Shown one piece after another: positions 1 through 14,100 of a DNA stretch of 64,000 nucleotides. The stretch is taken from NCBI GenBank assembly GCA_028455995.1, contig JABELC010000010.1, forward strand, positions 558,001 to 622,000. The letters are read 5' to 3'. The translations under genes were made by a program, and so were the position numbers. The notes beneath the pieces were generated by a model. It saw nothing but the letters and a program-made list of their open reading frames with translations, was not told the DNA's origin and ran no database searches. Within the stretch, counting starts at the first letter, position 1. The number at the start of each line of letters is the position of its first letter. This stretch comes from Scleromitrula shiraiana. Taxonomy: Eukaryota > Ascomycota > Leotiomycetes > Helotiales > Sclerotiniaceae.

Positions 1-3000
1 TAATAAATAGAATATTATTTATTTATATCACTATGATTTCGAATCTATATTTTTATATATATAATAAATAAAAATTGTATATTAATATCATTATTTACAA
101 TTTTATAATTTAATAATTTAAATATATATTAAATTAATAATTTTTTGTTTTTCAAATTTTTTATAATGATTATATTATATAAAATATAGTTTTCAATAAA
201 TATTTTATTTTTAAAATTATATATATAAAAATAAAATATATAAATTTTAAAATTGTTTATAAATATATTTAAATAATATTGTATAAATAAATATTAAAGA
301 TATTATTACTTTTTATTATTATTATAATAATTATAATTATGAATATTAATTAATAAGTTAAATATTATATAATTAAGAATTATATAAATAAAATATATTT
401 TTTTATATTATTAAAATTTTATATAATAAACTTTAATTTTTTATTTATATTTTTTATATTTAGATATTTAAATTTGTTAATTTATTTATAGTTAAAAATC
501 TTTATTTTTATTGAGATCTTTTTTTATTTTATTATTTTAAATATATCAATTTTTATTAAGTTATTCAATTTTTTTTTTCTTAATTTTAGGTATATTTCTT
601 TTATTTTTTTTTCTTAATTTTATGTATATATTTTTTTATTATATTTAATCTATTTAACAAAAAAAATCAACTTATTAAAAAAAAAAGATTTTAAATAAAT
701 ATATAATATATTTATTATTTAATGATATTATAATATTTAATAATATTTTTTTAAAATCTTTGTTTTCTAGATATAATTTAAATTATATTTTTTACCATAT
801 ATTTTATTAAATATATTAATAAAGTTAAATTATTATTTATAATAAAGTATTAAAATTTTAATCTTTTCTTGATTTATTATGTTTATAAATTATTGATTTG
901 GATAGTTTTAATATTATTGCTTTTAGTGTTTTTTAAATAATTAATTGATTATTATTATTATTATTTATAAATATAGATGGTATATAGTTTTTTATATATT
1001 CTATAAATATTATTAATATTAGGTTAGTAGGCTTTTTATAATATAAATGAATTGATATTGATTGTATTATTATAGTATAGTTATTTATATTGATTTTATA
1101 ATTTTTATGTTGTATCGAATTTAAAAATATAAATTTTTTTTTTTTTATTCTAAGTATTTTTTTATATATTAATATTTTTAAATATATTTTTAAATTATAT
1201 GTTGTATATATAAATAATCTATTCCACTTTTATAATATATCTTTTATTAATTAAATCATTTTATATTTATAAATTTTATTAATTATTTTCAATAATTATA
1301 TTATTTAATTGATAATAGTTTTTATTATTAGATTTGATTTTTTTATATATATAAATATATTAAATATTAAAAATATTAAAATTAATTTATTAAAGTTTAT
1401 TCAATCATTTTTAGTCTTTATTATTATTTATAATATTAATTTTTTTATAAAACTAGATTATTATAATTTATTTTATAAAACTTTATATATTTATTACATG
1501 ATTTTATAATATTATTTAATCTTATAAATATTATTTTTATTTTAATTATTATAATCTTTATATATTTACTAAATTTCTTTAAAATAAATTATATATTAAT
1601 ATTAATAATAATATAATTTAAAAGCTTTATATAGATATTAATTTATTTGAATTAAATTATATTCTAAATACATTTTATTAATAAGTTATTTCAAAATATT
1701 ATTATTTACTATTTTGTTACTTTATTACATATATATAATATTAATTATAATTATATAGTTAAATTAAATATTATTATTTTTATTATTATTATTATTGATT
1801 TTAAATTTGAACTTTTTTTAATAATTTACAATATATTTAATATTGATTATAATATTTTATTAATCTATTAATTTTGGTTTTATTTATATTATTATCATTA
1901 ATTCATTTAAATATATTATATAATTTAAAAATAATTAAAGAATCAAAACATTTATATAAATATTATAACTTTATTATTATAAAGTAATAAATATTATTTA
2001 GAATTATTAATTATATCCATGTATTATAATTATATTTTTATAATAAAAAATTATGGCTATATTTTTATATGATGAAAAAATATTTGTTAGTTGTATTATA
2101 AATAACTTGATTTTTAATATTATTAAAAAATATATTAAATTTATTTATATTTATTTAATAAAATAAAAATAATATATTTATATAAATAATATAAACTTTA
2201 ATTTATTTACTTAATAATTCGATTTTATATAATTTAATAGATTTTTTAATATCTTTTTTTTTAATTATGATTTTTATAACTTTTATTTTATTATAATTAA
2301 TAATTAAATTAATTAGTTTTTATAATGCTTTATATTATTATTTATTAATAATTAATATTATTATTATTTCTTTATTGATTATAGTACTTTAAAATATATT
2401 AAAATTCTATTTATTATTTATAAAAAATACTTTAAAATCATATATAATTTATTTTAATATTATAATTTTATTAGTTTAACTATTTTTAAATAATTTTTTA
2501 TATATTAATATATATTTAAATACTTTTTTTATAAATTTAATAATTATTTATAAATTATTAATTAAGTTATTTAATATATAATATATTTTTAATATAGTTT
2601 TATTTAAATATTTTATTTTTATATAAAATACTTTATAGATCTTTTTAATATTTGTTTTTTTTATTTTTTGTTTTTATTTATAATATATTAAAAATCGTTT
2701 ATATATATAATTATTATTTATTTTAATAATTTCTTTTTATACATTTTTTAAATTTCTTTTTAATTTGATTTCAAATAATTTATAAAGAAACATTTTTCCT
2801 TTTTATATATCTAATATTGTTTTTTATAATTTGATTTAAAATTGTTTTTATTATATTGATTTTAAATATTAAATTATAATTCAAATCGATTTTCATGATT
2901 ATTATATTCTTTTTAATTATTATAATTATTTGCTTTATTATATTTATTATGATTAAAGCTTTTATCTTGATTTTATAAATTATCTATAAATTCTTTTTTA

Positions 3001-3719
3001 TCATAATATCTATTAATATTATTATTTTTTAAGTTGTTATAAATTTAAATTACTTTTTTTGATTTTTTAAATAAAATTAAACATATTTATAATTAATTAA
3101 TAATATATTTAAGTATATTATTTGATTTATTAATATGATAAGATTATTTTTTTATATTGTTTAATAAAGTTTTATATAATCGCTTTGTTTTTATAAGAAA
3201 TAGCTTTAAATATTATTTTAATTTCTTTTTTTGATTTTTATTTATAATGCTTTTTATTGTTAATTTTATTTATTTATTTATTATATTATAATAATATAGT
3301 TTTTTTTAATATTATATTTTAAATTTTATAATTGGACTTTTTATTTTTTATAAGAATATAATTAAGTTTAATATATAATATTTAAATGCTTTGTTTTTAA
3401 ATATAGTTAGAAATGTTGTTATTATGAATTTGTTTAAAATAATTTTATATTATAAAGTTAATATAGATATAATTAATTTATAATTAAAATCATTATTATT
3501 ATCATTGAATTTTATTACATTATTATATATTTTGTTTAAATTGATTTGATATTAGATTTTTGATATATAATATTGATTGATATTGTTTTTTTTGATGATA
3601 GTTTAAATTTTTATATTTATTTTTTTATATATATGTTTTTTTATTCTCTTGATTTTTATTTTATTTTATTTATATTAAAAATTATAATTATTTTAATTAT
3701 AATTATTTTGATTATTTTG

Positions 3720-3990
3720 AAGTATATAATAATTTTGATTAAATTAATTTCAATTAGATTGATTTTAATTAAATTGATTTTAATTAAATTGAAATGTATA
3801 ATTATTTTCATTATAGTAATTTTTGTTATAATTATTTTTATCATAATGATTTTGATTAAGTTGATTTTGATTAAGTTGATTTTGATTAGATTGATTTTGA
3901 TTAAAATAGTTTTAATTAAGTTAAAATGTAGAATTATTTTGATTATAATGGTTTTTATTATAATTATTTCTATTATAATTATTTTTATTT
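3720..3990 (-). repeat. Degenerate 15-nt coding repeat inside retrotransposon A (Gln/Asn-rich when read on minus)
   Basis: Repeated TTGATTTTGATTAAG-like units occur here. Read on the minus strand they give Asn-Gln-Asn-Gln-Leu/Ser units. The same block is present in copy C near 34,636-34,960 and is missing from copy B. It is probably a low-complexity region of the Gag-like protein. The long plus-strand ORF over it (3573-4013) is a shadow. Confidence 0.5.
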
Positions 3991-5989
3991 TAATAATTTT
4001 AATTAATATATAATATATAATTATTGAATAAAATTATATATCGGCTAATATAATTTGTTAGTTTGTATATTGTTATTAAGATAGTTTTGAATAAATATTC
4101 AAAATTAGTTTTTATTATAGATTAAATATTTTTTAGTAATTTATTAAGTTATTTTAGAAAATTAATTATTATTTATATAATTAAAGTATTTTCTTTAATT
4201 CGCTTTTTTTTAATTTATATTTTTATACTTTTTTTTTATTTTGTTTTTTTTTTGATTTTCTATTATTGTTTTGATATTATTAAATCTAAATTTTTTTAAT
4301 TGATTTTTATAAATTTTTGTTTAAATAAATTTTTATTTATTTAAAATATAATTTTATATATATTCTATTTTATAATATATAAATTGTTGAAATAAATATA
4401 TTAATATAAATATTATTTCTTCATAATACTTTTTTTATTATTATTTTTTATTTTTTATTTAATATTGAAAATATTTTTATATTTATATTTTTAAATATTT
4501 TTATAAAATTTATTTAAAGATCTATATTAATAAAGATTTTTAAATTATTAACTATATATTTATTAAATTTATATTTTCAACAATAATTCATTATATATAA
4601 AATTTTTATATTATGTTTTTTAAATTTATTAATAAAATTCAAGTTATTTAAAAATAATTTATTAAATAGATTTTTTTAATATTTTTTGTTTTATTTAGAT
4701 TTAAAGTTTTAATTATATTTAAAATCATATATATTATTATTTTCTTATTCTTATTTTTTCTAAAATTAAATACAAACTTTTCAAAAATATTATTTATTAT
4801 ATTTTTAAATAAAAAAATCTTTATTTATATTTATAATATCAAAATTTATATTTATTTAAATATTCTTTATTAATATTAGTTTTATCATAAATTTATATAT
4901 ATTAAACTTTTATTAAAACTTTTTAAGACTATTTTTAATATTAATCAAAATTTTTTGATTTAATTAAAAATTTATTTTAATTATTAAAATATTAATGATA
5001 ATTCTAAATTTTAAGTATTTATATTTAATAAATTATTTTATCTTTATAATTATTTAAAATTTATATTTATATTTATATATTTATATTTTTATTTATTCTT
5101 TATATTATTTTTATCTATTATATTATTTATAATATTATAATATAAAATAAGAAGATATTCTTAATAATATTTTATATTTATTTATTAAATAATTTAATAA
5201 TTATTTCTAAATATATTTTTATTTAATTCTTTTATTATTATTAAATAAATATTTAATATTAAACTAAAAATTTTAATTTAATAAAAACTTTGAATCAAAC
5301 ATAATTATTTTGATTTATAAAATAAATTTAATATCAAATCAAAATTTATTTTAATAAAATCTTTAAATTAAATGTAATCAATTTAATTTATAAAATACAT
5401 ATTTAATAAACAATTTCATTATAAAATAAAAACGTAAATAAAATAATAATAAAAAAATATAAATATATAAAAATAAAGATTATTAAAAATTTTAATAAAA
5501 GTTTTTAAATAAAGATTTTTATATAAATGACTTTATTATTATCTTTATAATTATAATAAAATAATTATTATTATCAATATTTTTATCTATTATTATCAAT
5601 ATTTTTATTTATTAAAATATTTTTTTAAATAATATAATATATATCTAAATAATATAATATAATTTATATTCTTATTATTATTTTATTTATAATAAATATT
5701 CAAATTTTAAAATTCTAAAATCGATTTAAATATTATTTTATCTATAATAAATATTTAAATTTTATAATATTTAAATTAAAATTAAAAACTATTATTTTTA
5801 TAAGATATATTTAAATATTATAAAGTTCAATTCTTTTCTTTATTAAAAGTTAAATAATTTATAAATCTTTTTATTATTAAAAATTATAAAGAGTTTTTTA
5901 TTAATAATAAATAAATATCTTTAAAATTTATCAAAATTAATATTATATATAAAATAAAAGTTTTAATTTATAATATACATATTAATTAA

Positions 5990-6150
5990 TATTTATATAA
6001 TTTTAAAGAATATAAAACTATATAATATAAATATTTTTTTATATTATATTAATATATTTAAAAAGATTAAAAAAAGTGTTATACACTATTAAAAGTATAT
6101 ATCTCTTTGATAGGCACGTGATGTAAGATCATATGTTGATTATACAGATA
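5990..6150. repeat. Right LTR of copy A (161 bp)
   Basis: Homologous to 17,226-17,386 and 36,937-37,096. The inner side is reduced to A+T, while the outer third still carries a recognisable CACGTGATGTAAGATCAT segment and a TATACAGATA end that matches TACARACA in the other copies. Confidence 0.7.
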
Positions 6151-6340
6151 ATTTATAGTAAAAAATATTATAAATAAAAATGAAATTTATTTATTTGAAA
6201 TTTATATAATTATTTTATAACTTTTTGTTTTTTTCTAATTGAAATACTTATTTTATAGATAATTTTTTAATTTTTTAATAAAAATTGATTTTTATATATA
6301 ATCTAATTGAAAATTTGATTATCTTGAAGTATTAATTATA

Positions 6341-6686
6341 TTATTTTATTATTTTATTATTTTATTATTTATTATTTTATTATTTTATTATTTTATTATT
6401 TTATTATTTTATTATTTTATTATTTTATTATTTTATTATTTTATTATATTATTTTATTATTTATTATTTTATTATTTTATTATTTTATTATTTTATTATT
6501 TATTATTTTATTATTTTATTATATTATTTTATTATTATTTTATTATTTTATTATTTTATTATTTATTATTTTATTATTTTATTATTTATTATTTTATTAT
6601 TTTATTATTTATTATTTTATTATTTATTATTTATTATTTTATTATTTTATTATTTTATTATTTTATTATTTTATTATTTTATTATA
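6341..6686. repeat. TTATTTTA octamer satellite, about 345 bp
   Basis: A nearly uninterrupted run of TTATTTTA units, with occasional 5- and 7-nt variants (ATTATTT, TTATAT). Confidence 0.9.
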
Positions 6687-7864
6687 TTTTTGAAATAACA
6701 TTAAAAAATTTCTATTCTAATTTTTGATATAAAGTATAAAATTCTATTGATCGATTGTTATTTTATGACTTGTTTTTTTAACTAAAAAAAAGTAATAATG
6801 CTTCTTTTGAATAATAAATAATTTTATAATTAATCTATAAAATTATTATACTTTATTTTATTTGTTTTTTTATGTATATTTATATTATTATAAAATACTT
6901 TAAATTATTTTGATTAAAGATAATTAAAGTTTTATATCATATTTTTTTTAATATTTATTTTTAGGAATAAAATATTATCATTATATTTATAATTTTTGAG
7001 TTATTTTTATAATGATGATACTTTATCTAATATTATTATTAAAATATCAATTTTGAGTATATATTGAAAAAGAATTCAATAATAAATTAAAAATAAAGTT
7101 TTGATAAATATTTTTTATAATTATTAAAATATTAGTTTATATTGTTTATTTTATATAAATTATTAATTTCTTTGTTAATTTTATAAATTATAATATTATG
7201 CTATTTTAAAATATAATAGACTTTTTATAAATGTTTTATATTTTTTAAATTATATAATGATAATGATTTTTAAAATTGATTCAAAATATTAAAATAAAAT
7301 TATTTTATTTCCAAATTTATATAAATCATTTTGATAAATATTTAAGATACAATTAAACTATCATGCAAATTGAATAATTTTATAGATTGTTTATATAGAT
7401 TAAATTGTTATTGAAATATTTTTATATATTTTTATTTATTGTAAATTTGAATTTAATTATAAATTTTATATTAATCAAATCTTATCTAAATTGAAATTCT
7501 ATTTAATCAATTAAAAGATTTTGGTATAAATAAAGTAAAATAATAATTTAAATTATATAAATATATTATATTTTAATTATAAAAGTTTTATAAATTTTAT
7601 TTTTGTTATATATTCATATATATTTGTAAGATTTAGAATTTATTTTTGAAAAGTTTATAAATAAATTCAAATAATAATTATTTTTTATTTATAAAGTCAT
7701 TTTATAATAAGTATTTAATTTATATAATAATAATTTGTTTTTTATATCAAATATTATTATAAACCTTTTATAATATTTTTAAAATATATTAAATAAAATT
7801 TAAAAAATTCATAAATCTTTGTTATTTTTTATGATATTTAAAAAAATTTATATTAATTTGGACA

Positions 7865-7970
7865 TTTCTTTATATTTCTTTATATTTCTTTATATTTCTT
7901 TATATTTCTTTATATTTCTTTATATTTCTTTATATTTCTTTATATTTCTTTATATTTCTTTATATTTTTT
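7865..7970. repeat. 10-nt tandem repeat (TTTCTTTATA), about 10 copies
   Basis: Perfect tandem copies of a 10-nt unit, decaying at the right edge. The ORF that spans it (7819-8052) is a product of the repeat and is not called as a gene. Confidence 0.9.
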
Positions 7971-10943
7971 GATATTTTTTTTATATTTCTATATATTTTT
8001 TTATATTTCTATATATTCTTTTATTTTTTTTATTATTTTCTATTTTCTTTAATATTTAATAATTAAAGTATATATATAATATATTCAAATAATATTTAAT
8101 TTCAGAATTTTTTTATTAATAATTGAATATTATTTTAAGTTTTTTAATTATTATAAAGTTAATATAATTTCTTGAATATTTAATAATATTTTTAAGAGAT
8201 TTGATAAATATATTTATATTTGATTATAATTCATATTTCAATTTTGATTTTTTATATATTAATAATAATCTTATTATAATTATATTTCAATTTATATTTT
8301 GTATTAAAAAAAGTATTTTTTGATTAAAATATATTATATATATTAAATTAATATTAAATTAATAACATTTAATATTATTATTAAATTAATAAGTATAATA
8401 ATAAATATATTTATTTTAATCAAATCTTTATAAATGATTATAATAATCTTTAATAATTTTAGTAATTAATAATATATAATAATTCTATATTTAATAATAT
8501 TATTTTTTAAACTTTCAATTTTAGAATATAATATAAAAAAAGTTTATTCTAAATTTAAATATTCATTCGAATATTTGAGAATATTTTTTTAAATTATTCT
8601 TTTAAACAACAAATATTTATGTTAATTTTATTATATCAAATAAGCGTTTTTAGAAATATATAAAGAGATTTTAATGTTTTAAATGATAATATTAAATTTT
8701 TGATATATAATTGATATAAAATTATATATAAATTGATCTAATTAATTTTATTAAATGATTTGTAATGATTATATTATTTTTATTTGATAAAACAATATTT
8801 TATGATAATATATAAAAATAAATATTCAGAATTTAAATTATTTGATTATTTATCTATAAGTAAAAGATTTTGAATTTATTTATAAATTTGATTTAAAATG
8901 ATTATATAAAAGATTATATTTATTAAATAATAAGGGTTTTTATAAATACTAATAATTTTTAATTTTGTATAAATCAAAAATATATTAATGATGATTTTCT
9001 TTTATTTATCATTTTATTTTATTGATTATTTTATTTTATATATTATTTTATCTTATTCATGATTTTATAAATCATTATGATCATAAATAAAACTCTTTTT
9101 AAAATTTTTATCATATATTTGTTTTTAATTTTGATATCATGAATTAATATTTTATTATTAAGTTTAGTTTTATTAATTTCTTTTTAATTTTTTAATATTT
9201 TGTTTCTTTTTGTTTTATTAGATAATAATTTTTTATAATCCTTTTACTATATTTAATTAAATATTAAATATTTGATTTGAAATGAACTATATTTAATTAA
9301 AAATCTAAGAAATCACAAATTTGAAATTAATATATTAGTTTTTTAAATTTCATAATTGTTTTTTTAAAAAACAAAAGTTTTGATGTTTAATATTTGATTT
9401 TATTTAAGATAAATTGATATTAATAAATCTTGATTTTTTTAAATAATTTTATAATATTATTATTAAACATTTTTTTCATAGCTTTTGTAATTAAACAACT
9501 TGAAAATTATTAATTTTGAATAAATATCAATAAATTAAAAATTGGGTTTTTTGGGATTGTAAAATAAAATATTAAATTTTGTATTTATATAATACTATTT
9601 TTTACCTTTTGGAATTTTCAATTCAACAGTAATTATGATTAGATTAGATTTGATTTGAAAAAAAGATTTTTTGAATAAAATATATGTTTTATTTAAATTA
9701 AATTTTTGATTTTAAATAAATGAATAATTTAATAAATTTTAAAATGATTTCATTTTATATTATTTTTTAATTGAAAAAAGTGATTTATTGAAAAAATACA
9801 AAATTAATCGATTTATAATAAAAATCGAGATATTTTATTGAAAAAGAATTTGATAAATGATAAAAAAATACTAGATTTAAAATAATCAGTTTATTGATAA
9901 TTTTTAGAAAAATGAATATTTTTAATTATTGATAAATTAATGAATATAGATATTTAAATATAAAATATAAAAGTTTATTATGTAAAGATTTGATGATATT
10001 CAAAATTATATTATTTTTATAGAATTATTAATTATTTAAAAATATATTTAAGGATTGATATTCAATTTTTATAAGAATAATAATAATATTTATATATATT
10101 TTTTATTTATATTATTTTTTTACATAACAAAATCAAAGTTGTAATAATATAATTAAATAATTAATTGAAAAAAATATTTTATTTAAAAGGATTAAATTTC
10201 TTTATATAAATTTAAAGTAATTAATCAAAATTTATTTATTTATATTTAATAATAATTTGATTATTTTAACAAATAATATGATTATTATAAATTAATAATA
10301 ATAATAAAATAAAAGTTTAAAAAGTTAATCTTAATAATTTAAATCTAAATAATATCAATAATAAGATTGATAAAAATAAAATAATGAAAAATGTTATATT
10401 ACATTATATTGTATTATTAATTTAAAGTATTTTCAATAATATTATAAACAATATAAAATCTGAATATAAATGAATATATTTAATAATAAAAGTAATTAAT
10501 AGATTAAAAAAATACGTTATATTAAGGATTTTAATTTTCTATTTGAAATCATTTATATTGTTATATCAATACATAAATATAAAAGCATAAATATTATAAA
10601 ATAATTTTTTATTAAAGACAACTGTATCATTTAAATTGATTTAAAGTCAAAACTTTATATACTAGTAAATAAACTAAATGTAATAATTATCATTATTAAA
10701 AAGAATAATTATTAATATAATTTTTAATAATTATTTTTTATTCTTTATTATATATATAAATCTATATTGATTTGTTAAATATTTATAAGAAATAATTTAA
10801 TGATCAAAAAAGAATTTATAATTAATATTATATTATTTAATTTATGATAATTAGATTTATATTATAGAATTATATAAATTCAATAAATAAATCAATTGAA
10901 TAATGAATATTATATTATATTTAATATTTAAAAGATTTATTAA

Positions 10944-11116
10944 TGTTTGTATGACTCTAGGGGAATAGAATAATACAATATAGATGTATTTTTTATATTA
11001 TATTAATCTATTTAAAAAGGATTAACAAAAAAATTGTATATTATCAAGAATATGTGAAGAATATATCTATTCTTAATAAATATATAGTATAAAATTATAT
11101 ATTAGTTATATAAATA
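10944..11116. repeat. Left LTR of copy B
   Basis: Starts TGTTTGTATGACTCTAGGGG. The outer 40 bases keep G and C; the inner part is reduced to A+T. It is slightly longer than the other LTRs, probably from a small internal duplication around 11,040-11,075. Confidence 0.75.
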
Positions 11117-14100
11117 TTAATAGTTTTTTAAAACTTTAATATTATATATATAAAAAACTGAACTTTATACAAATTATAGTTTATTTATATAAAATAAAAT
11201 AAAAGAAACTTTTTGAATTTTTAATTTTTTCAATATTTTTATAATTTATTTATATATGATATAATATTTTAATATTAGATTAAGATGAATATCATTTAGA
11301 TTATATATTATTAATATTCTATATTATTATTGTTTTTCTATATTATATATTTTAGTATTTTGTAATAATTATATATAAATTATTATTCTAATAAATATTA
11401 TTGAGGATTATTGAATCATTTTTTTCAACAGAAAATATAAAAAAACAAAAAAATTTAAATTCTTTTTTATATTTAATTTATTTATTGATTTTTATTAATA
11501 TTTTATTTATATCAATAAGTTTTTTCAATATTAAATAAAGTTTTACCTTTTTTGTTATTAAATGATTATATTTTTGTAATCTTTTAATATTTATATAATT
11601 ATTATAATATTATAATATTAATTACAAATTATTTTTTAATTATTATTTTCAATTTGATTAATAATTAAAATAAAAAATATAAATCAATATAAATAATTAA
11701 TAATAGAACTTAATTATTAAAAGTTTTATTAATTATATTTTTAATGATAATTATTAAATAAAAATGAAATATGATTATATAAAGTTTTAATATTAATATA
11801 ATTTAAATAATATATTTATATTTAATTGAAGATTGATATATAATATTTATAATTTTATTTTTATTTATTAATATAATAATATATTTAATTTAAAATAATA
11901 AATCAAAGTTATTTATTTATAAAATATTAATAAATATATATAGATATATAAAATTAAAATTTAATAATATAAATTCAATTTCTTTTATAAAATTCTTTTT
12001 TTATTATTATATGTATTTATTAAATATCTTTATATTTTTATTGTTTAATTGGATATTTTATATAATACATATTAACTTGAATAAAGTTTTAAATTCATAA
12101 TAAATTATAATATAAATATTATATATATATTAAATCATATATACATATTAAATAATATATTGTTTTTTCAATATTATATTTTTTTAAAATTTATTATATA
12201 TTTTATATATATCAATATTAACATTTTTAATTTATTTTAAATTTTTATATTAACGGTTTTGATTTATTATAATCATCAAGTTTTTTGTGGAAATCAAATT
12301 ATTATTGAATTTAAATAAATATATTATCATTAATTACTTTTATTTTTTCTAAAAAAATTTAGTTTTTTTTAAATAATATTTTTTTTATAAAGAAATTGGT
12401 TATTAAGGGTAATTAAAGTATTATTTATTTATATTATTACAATTTTAAATCTTTATTTTTAAATATATAATAATTATTAATTATATTAATTTTTATTATT
12501 AATATTATAATAATTGTTATTATTAATATTAATTCATAAATTAAATATTACATAATTGAAAATTATATAAATATAATATATCTTTCTATATTATTCAAAT
12601 TTTATATAATAAATTTTCATCTCTTTTATATATTTTTTATATCCAAATATTTGAATTGATCTATTTATTTATATTTAAAGATTTTTATTTTTATCAAAAC
12701 TTTCTTTTAATTTATCATTTTAAATAGATTATTTTTTATCAACTTATTTAATTTATGTTTTTTTAACTTTATATATATTTTCTTTTTTTTTTGATTATAT
12801 TTAACTTATTTAATAGAAGAAATTCCTTGATTAGAAAAAATATTTTAATTAAAGATATATTATATTTTTTATTTAATAAAATTATAATGTTCAATAATAT
12901 TTTTCTAACATCTCAATTTTTTATATATAATTTAAATTATATATATTATTATATATTTTATTAAATATATTAATAAAATTATATTATTATTAATAAGAAA
13001 ATATTAATGTTTCAATCTTTTCTTAATTTTTTATATCTTTAATTTATTAATATTATTATTTCTAAATGTAATTAATATATAGTTTTTTGTATATATTATT
13101 AACAATGTTAATATTGAATTAATAATTTTTTTATAATATCAATAAATTAATATTAATTATATATTAACAATATATTTATTTGTCTTAAGTTAAAAATACA
13201 AAGATCCTTTTTTTCTATATTAACAATTTTTTGATATATTAATATTTGTAAATATATTCTGAAATTTTATGTTATATATATAAAAAATTCATTTCGCTTT
13301 TATAATATATTTTTTATTATTTAAATTACTTTATATTTAGAAATTTGATTATTTACTTTTGATAATTTTAGTATTTAATTAATAATAATTTTTATCAATA
13401 AATATAATTTTTTTATACCTTCAAATATTAAATATTAAACATAGTAATATTAATTTATCAAAACTTATTATATTATTTATAATATTTTTTTTTATAAAAT
13501 TAATCCATTATAATTTATTTTATAAAACCTTATATATGTATCATATTATTTTATAATAATATTTGATTTTATTAATTAATCAATAAAATTCTAATTTTAA
13601 TCGTTATAATATTTATATACATTTCCAATCTTTTTATAATAAATTATATATTAATATTAATGATAATAAAATTTAAAAATTGTATATAAATATCATCTTA
13701 TTTATAATGAATTATATTTTAAATATATTTTAATAATATATTTTAATAATATATTATTGTTTTCTTGAATATGTATAATATTAACTTTGTATTAATATAC
13801 AATATTAATTATAATAACATAATTAAATTATATATGATTATTTTCTTTATTATTAATTTTAAACTTAAATTTGTTTAATAATTTGATAATTTTGTTTTCA
13901 TTTATATTATTATAATTCATTTATTTAAATACATTATAGAATTTATAAATAATTAAATAATTAATATTCTTATGTAATTATTATAATTTTATTTTTATAA
14001 AATAATAAATATCATCTCAAATTATTGATTATATAAATATATAATAATTATATTTTTATAATAAAGATTTATAATTGTATTTTTCTATAATAAAGAAATA

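Larger units (their letters stand above)
1..6150 (-). mobile_element. LTR retrotransposon copy A, right-end fragment, RIP-degraded
   Basis: This is the right part of an LTR retrotransposon whose left end lies outside the window. It aligns by eye with copies B (10,944-17,386) and C (23,729-37,096): for example, the block near 110-400 matches 25,287-25,570, and 3410-3500 matches 34,380-34,470. It ends in a right LTR at 5990-6150. Composition is almost purely A+T with stops in all frames, as expected for RIP. No reverse transcriptase motif can be read. I assign the minus strand because the repeat at 3720-3990 reads as a polar Gln/Asn-rich tract on that strand and as an implausible Leu/Ile/Lys tract on the other. 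The orientation is inference. Confidence 0.75.
6151..10943. other. AT-rich, RIP-like sequence without a recognisable gene
   Basis: This 4.8 kb between retrotransposons A and B is over 85% A+T by eye. It contains no coding region I can support and no RNA gene, only simple repeats (listed separately). It is probably made of older transposons too degraded to classify. Confidence 0.6.

Noticed and set aside
3573..4013. 146-codon plus-strand ORF with Leu/Ile/Lys repeats (and its 34,512-34,982 counterpart)
   Set aside because: It is the reverse reading of the Gln/Asn-type repeat in the retrotransposon; composition is set by the repeat and there is no domain.
6341..6686. Regularly repeating array considered as a CRISPR
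   Set aside because: An uninterrupted simple repeat with no spacers, in a eukaryotic nuclear sequence.
7819..8052. 77-codon hydrophobic ORF resembling a membrane protein
   Set aside because: Translation of a 10-nt tandem repeat in AT-only sequence.
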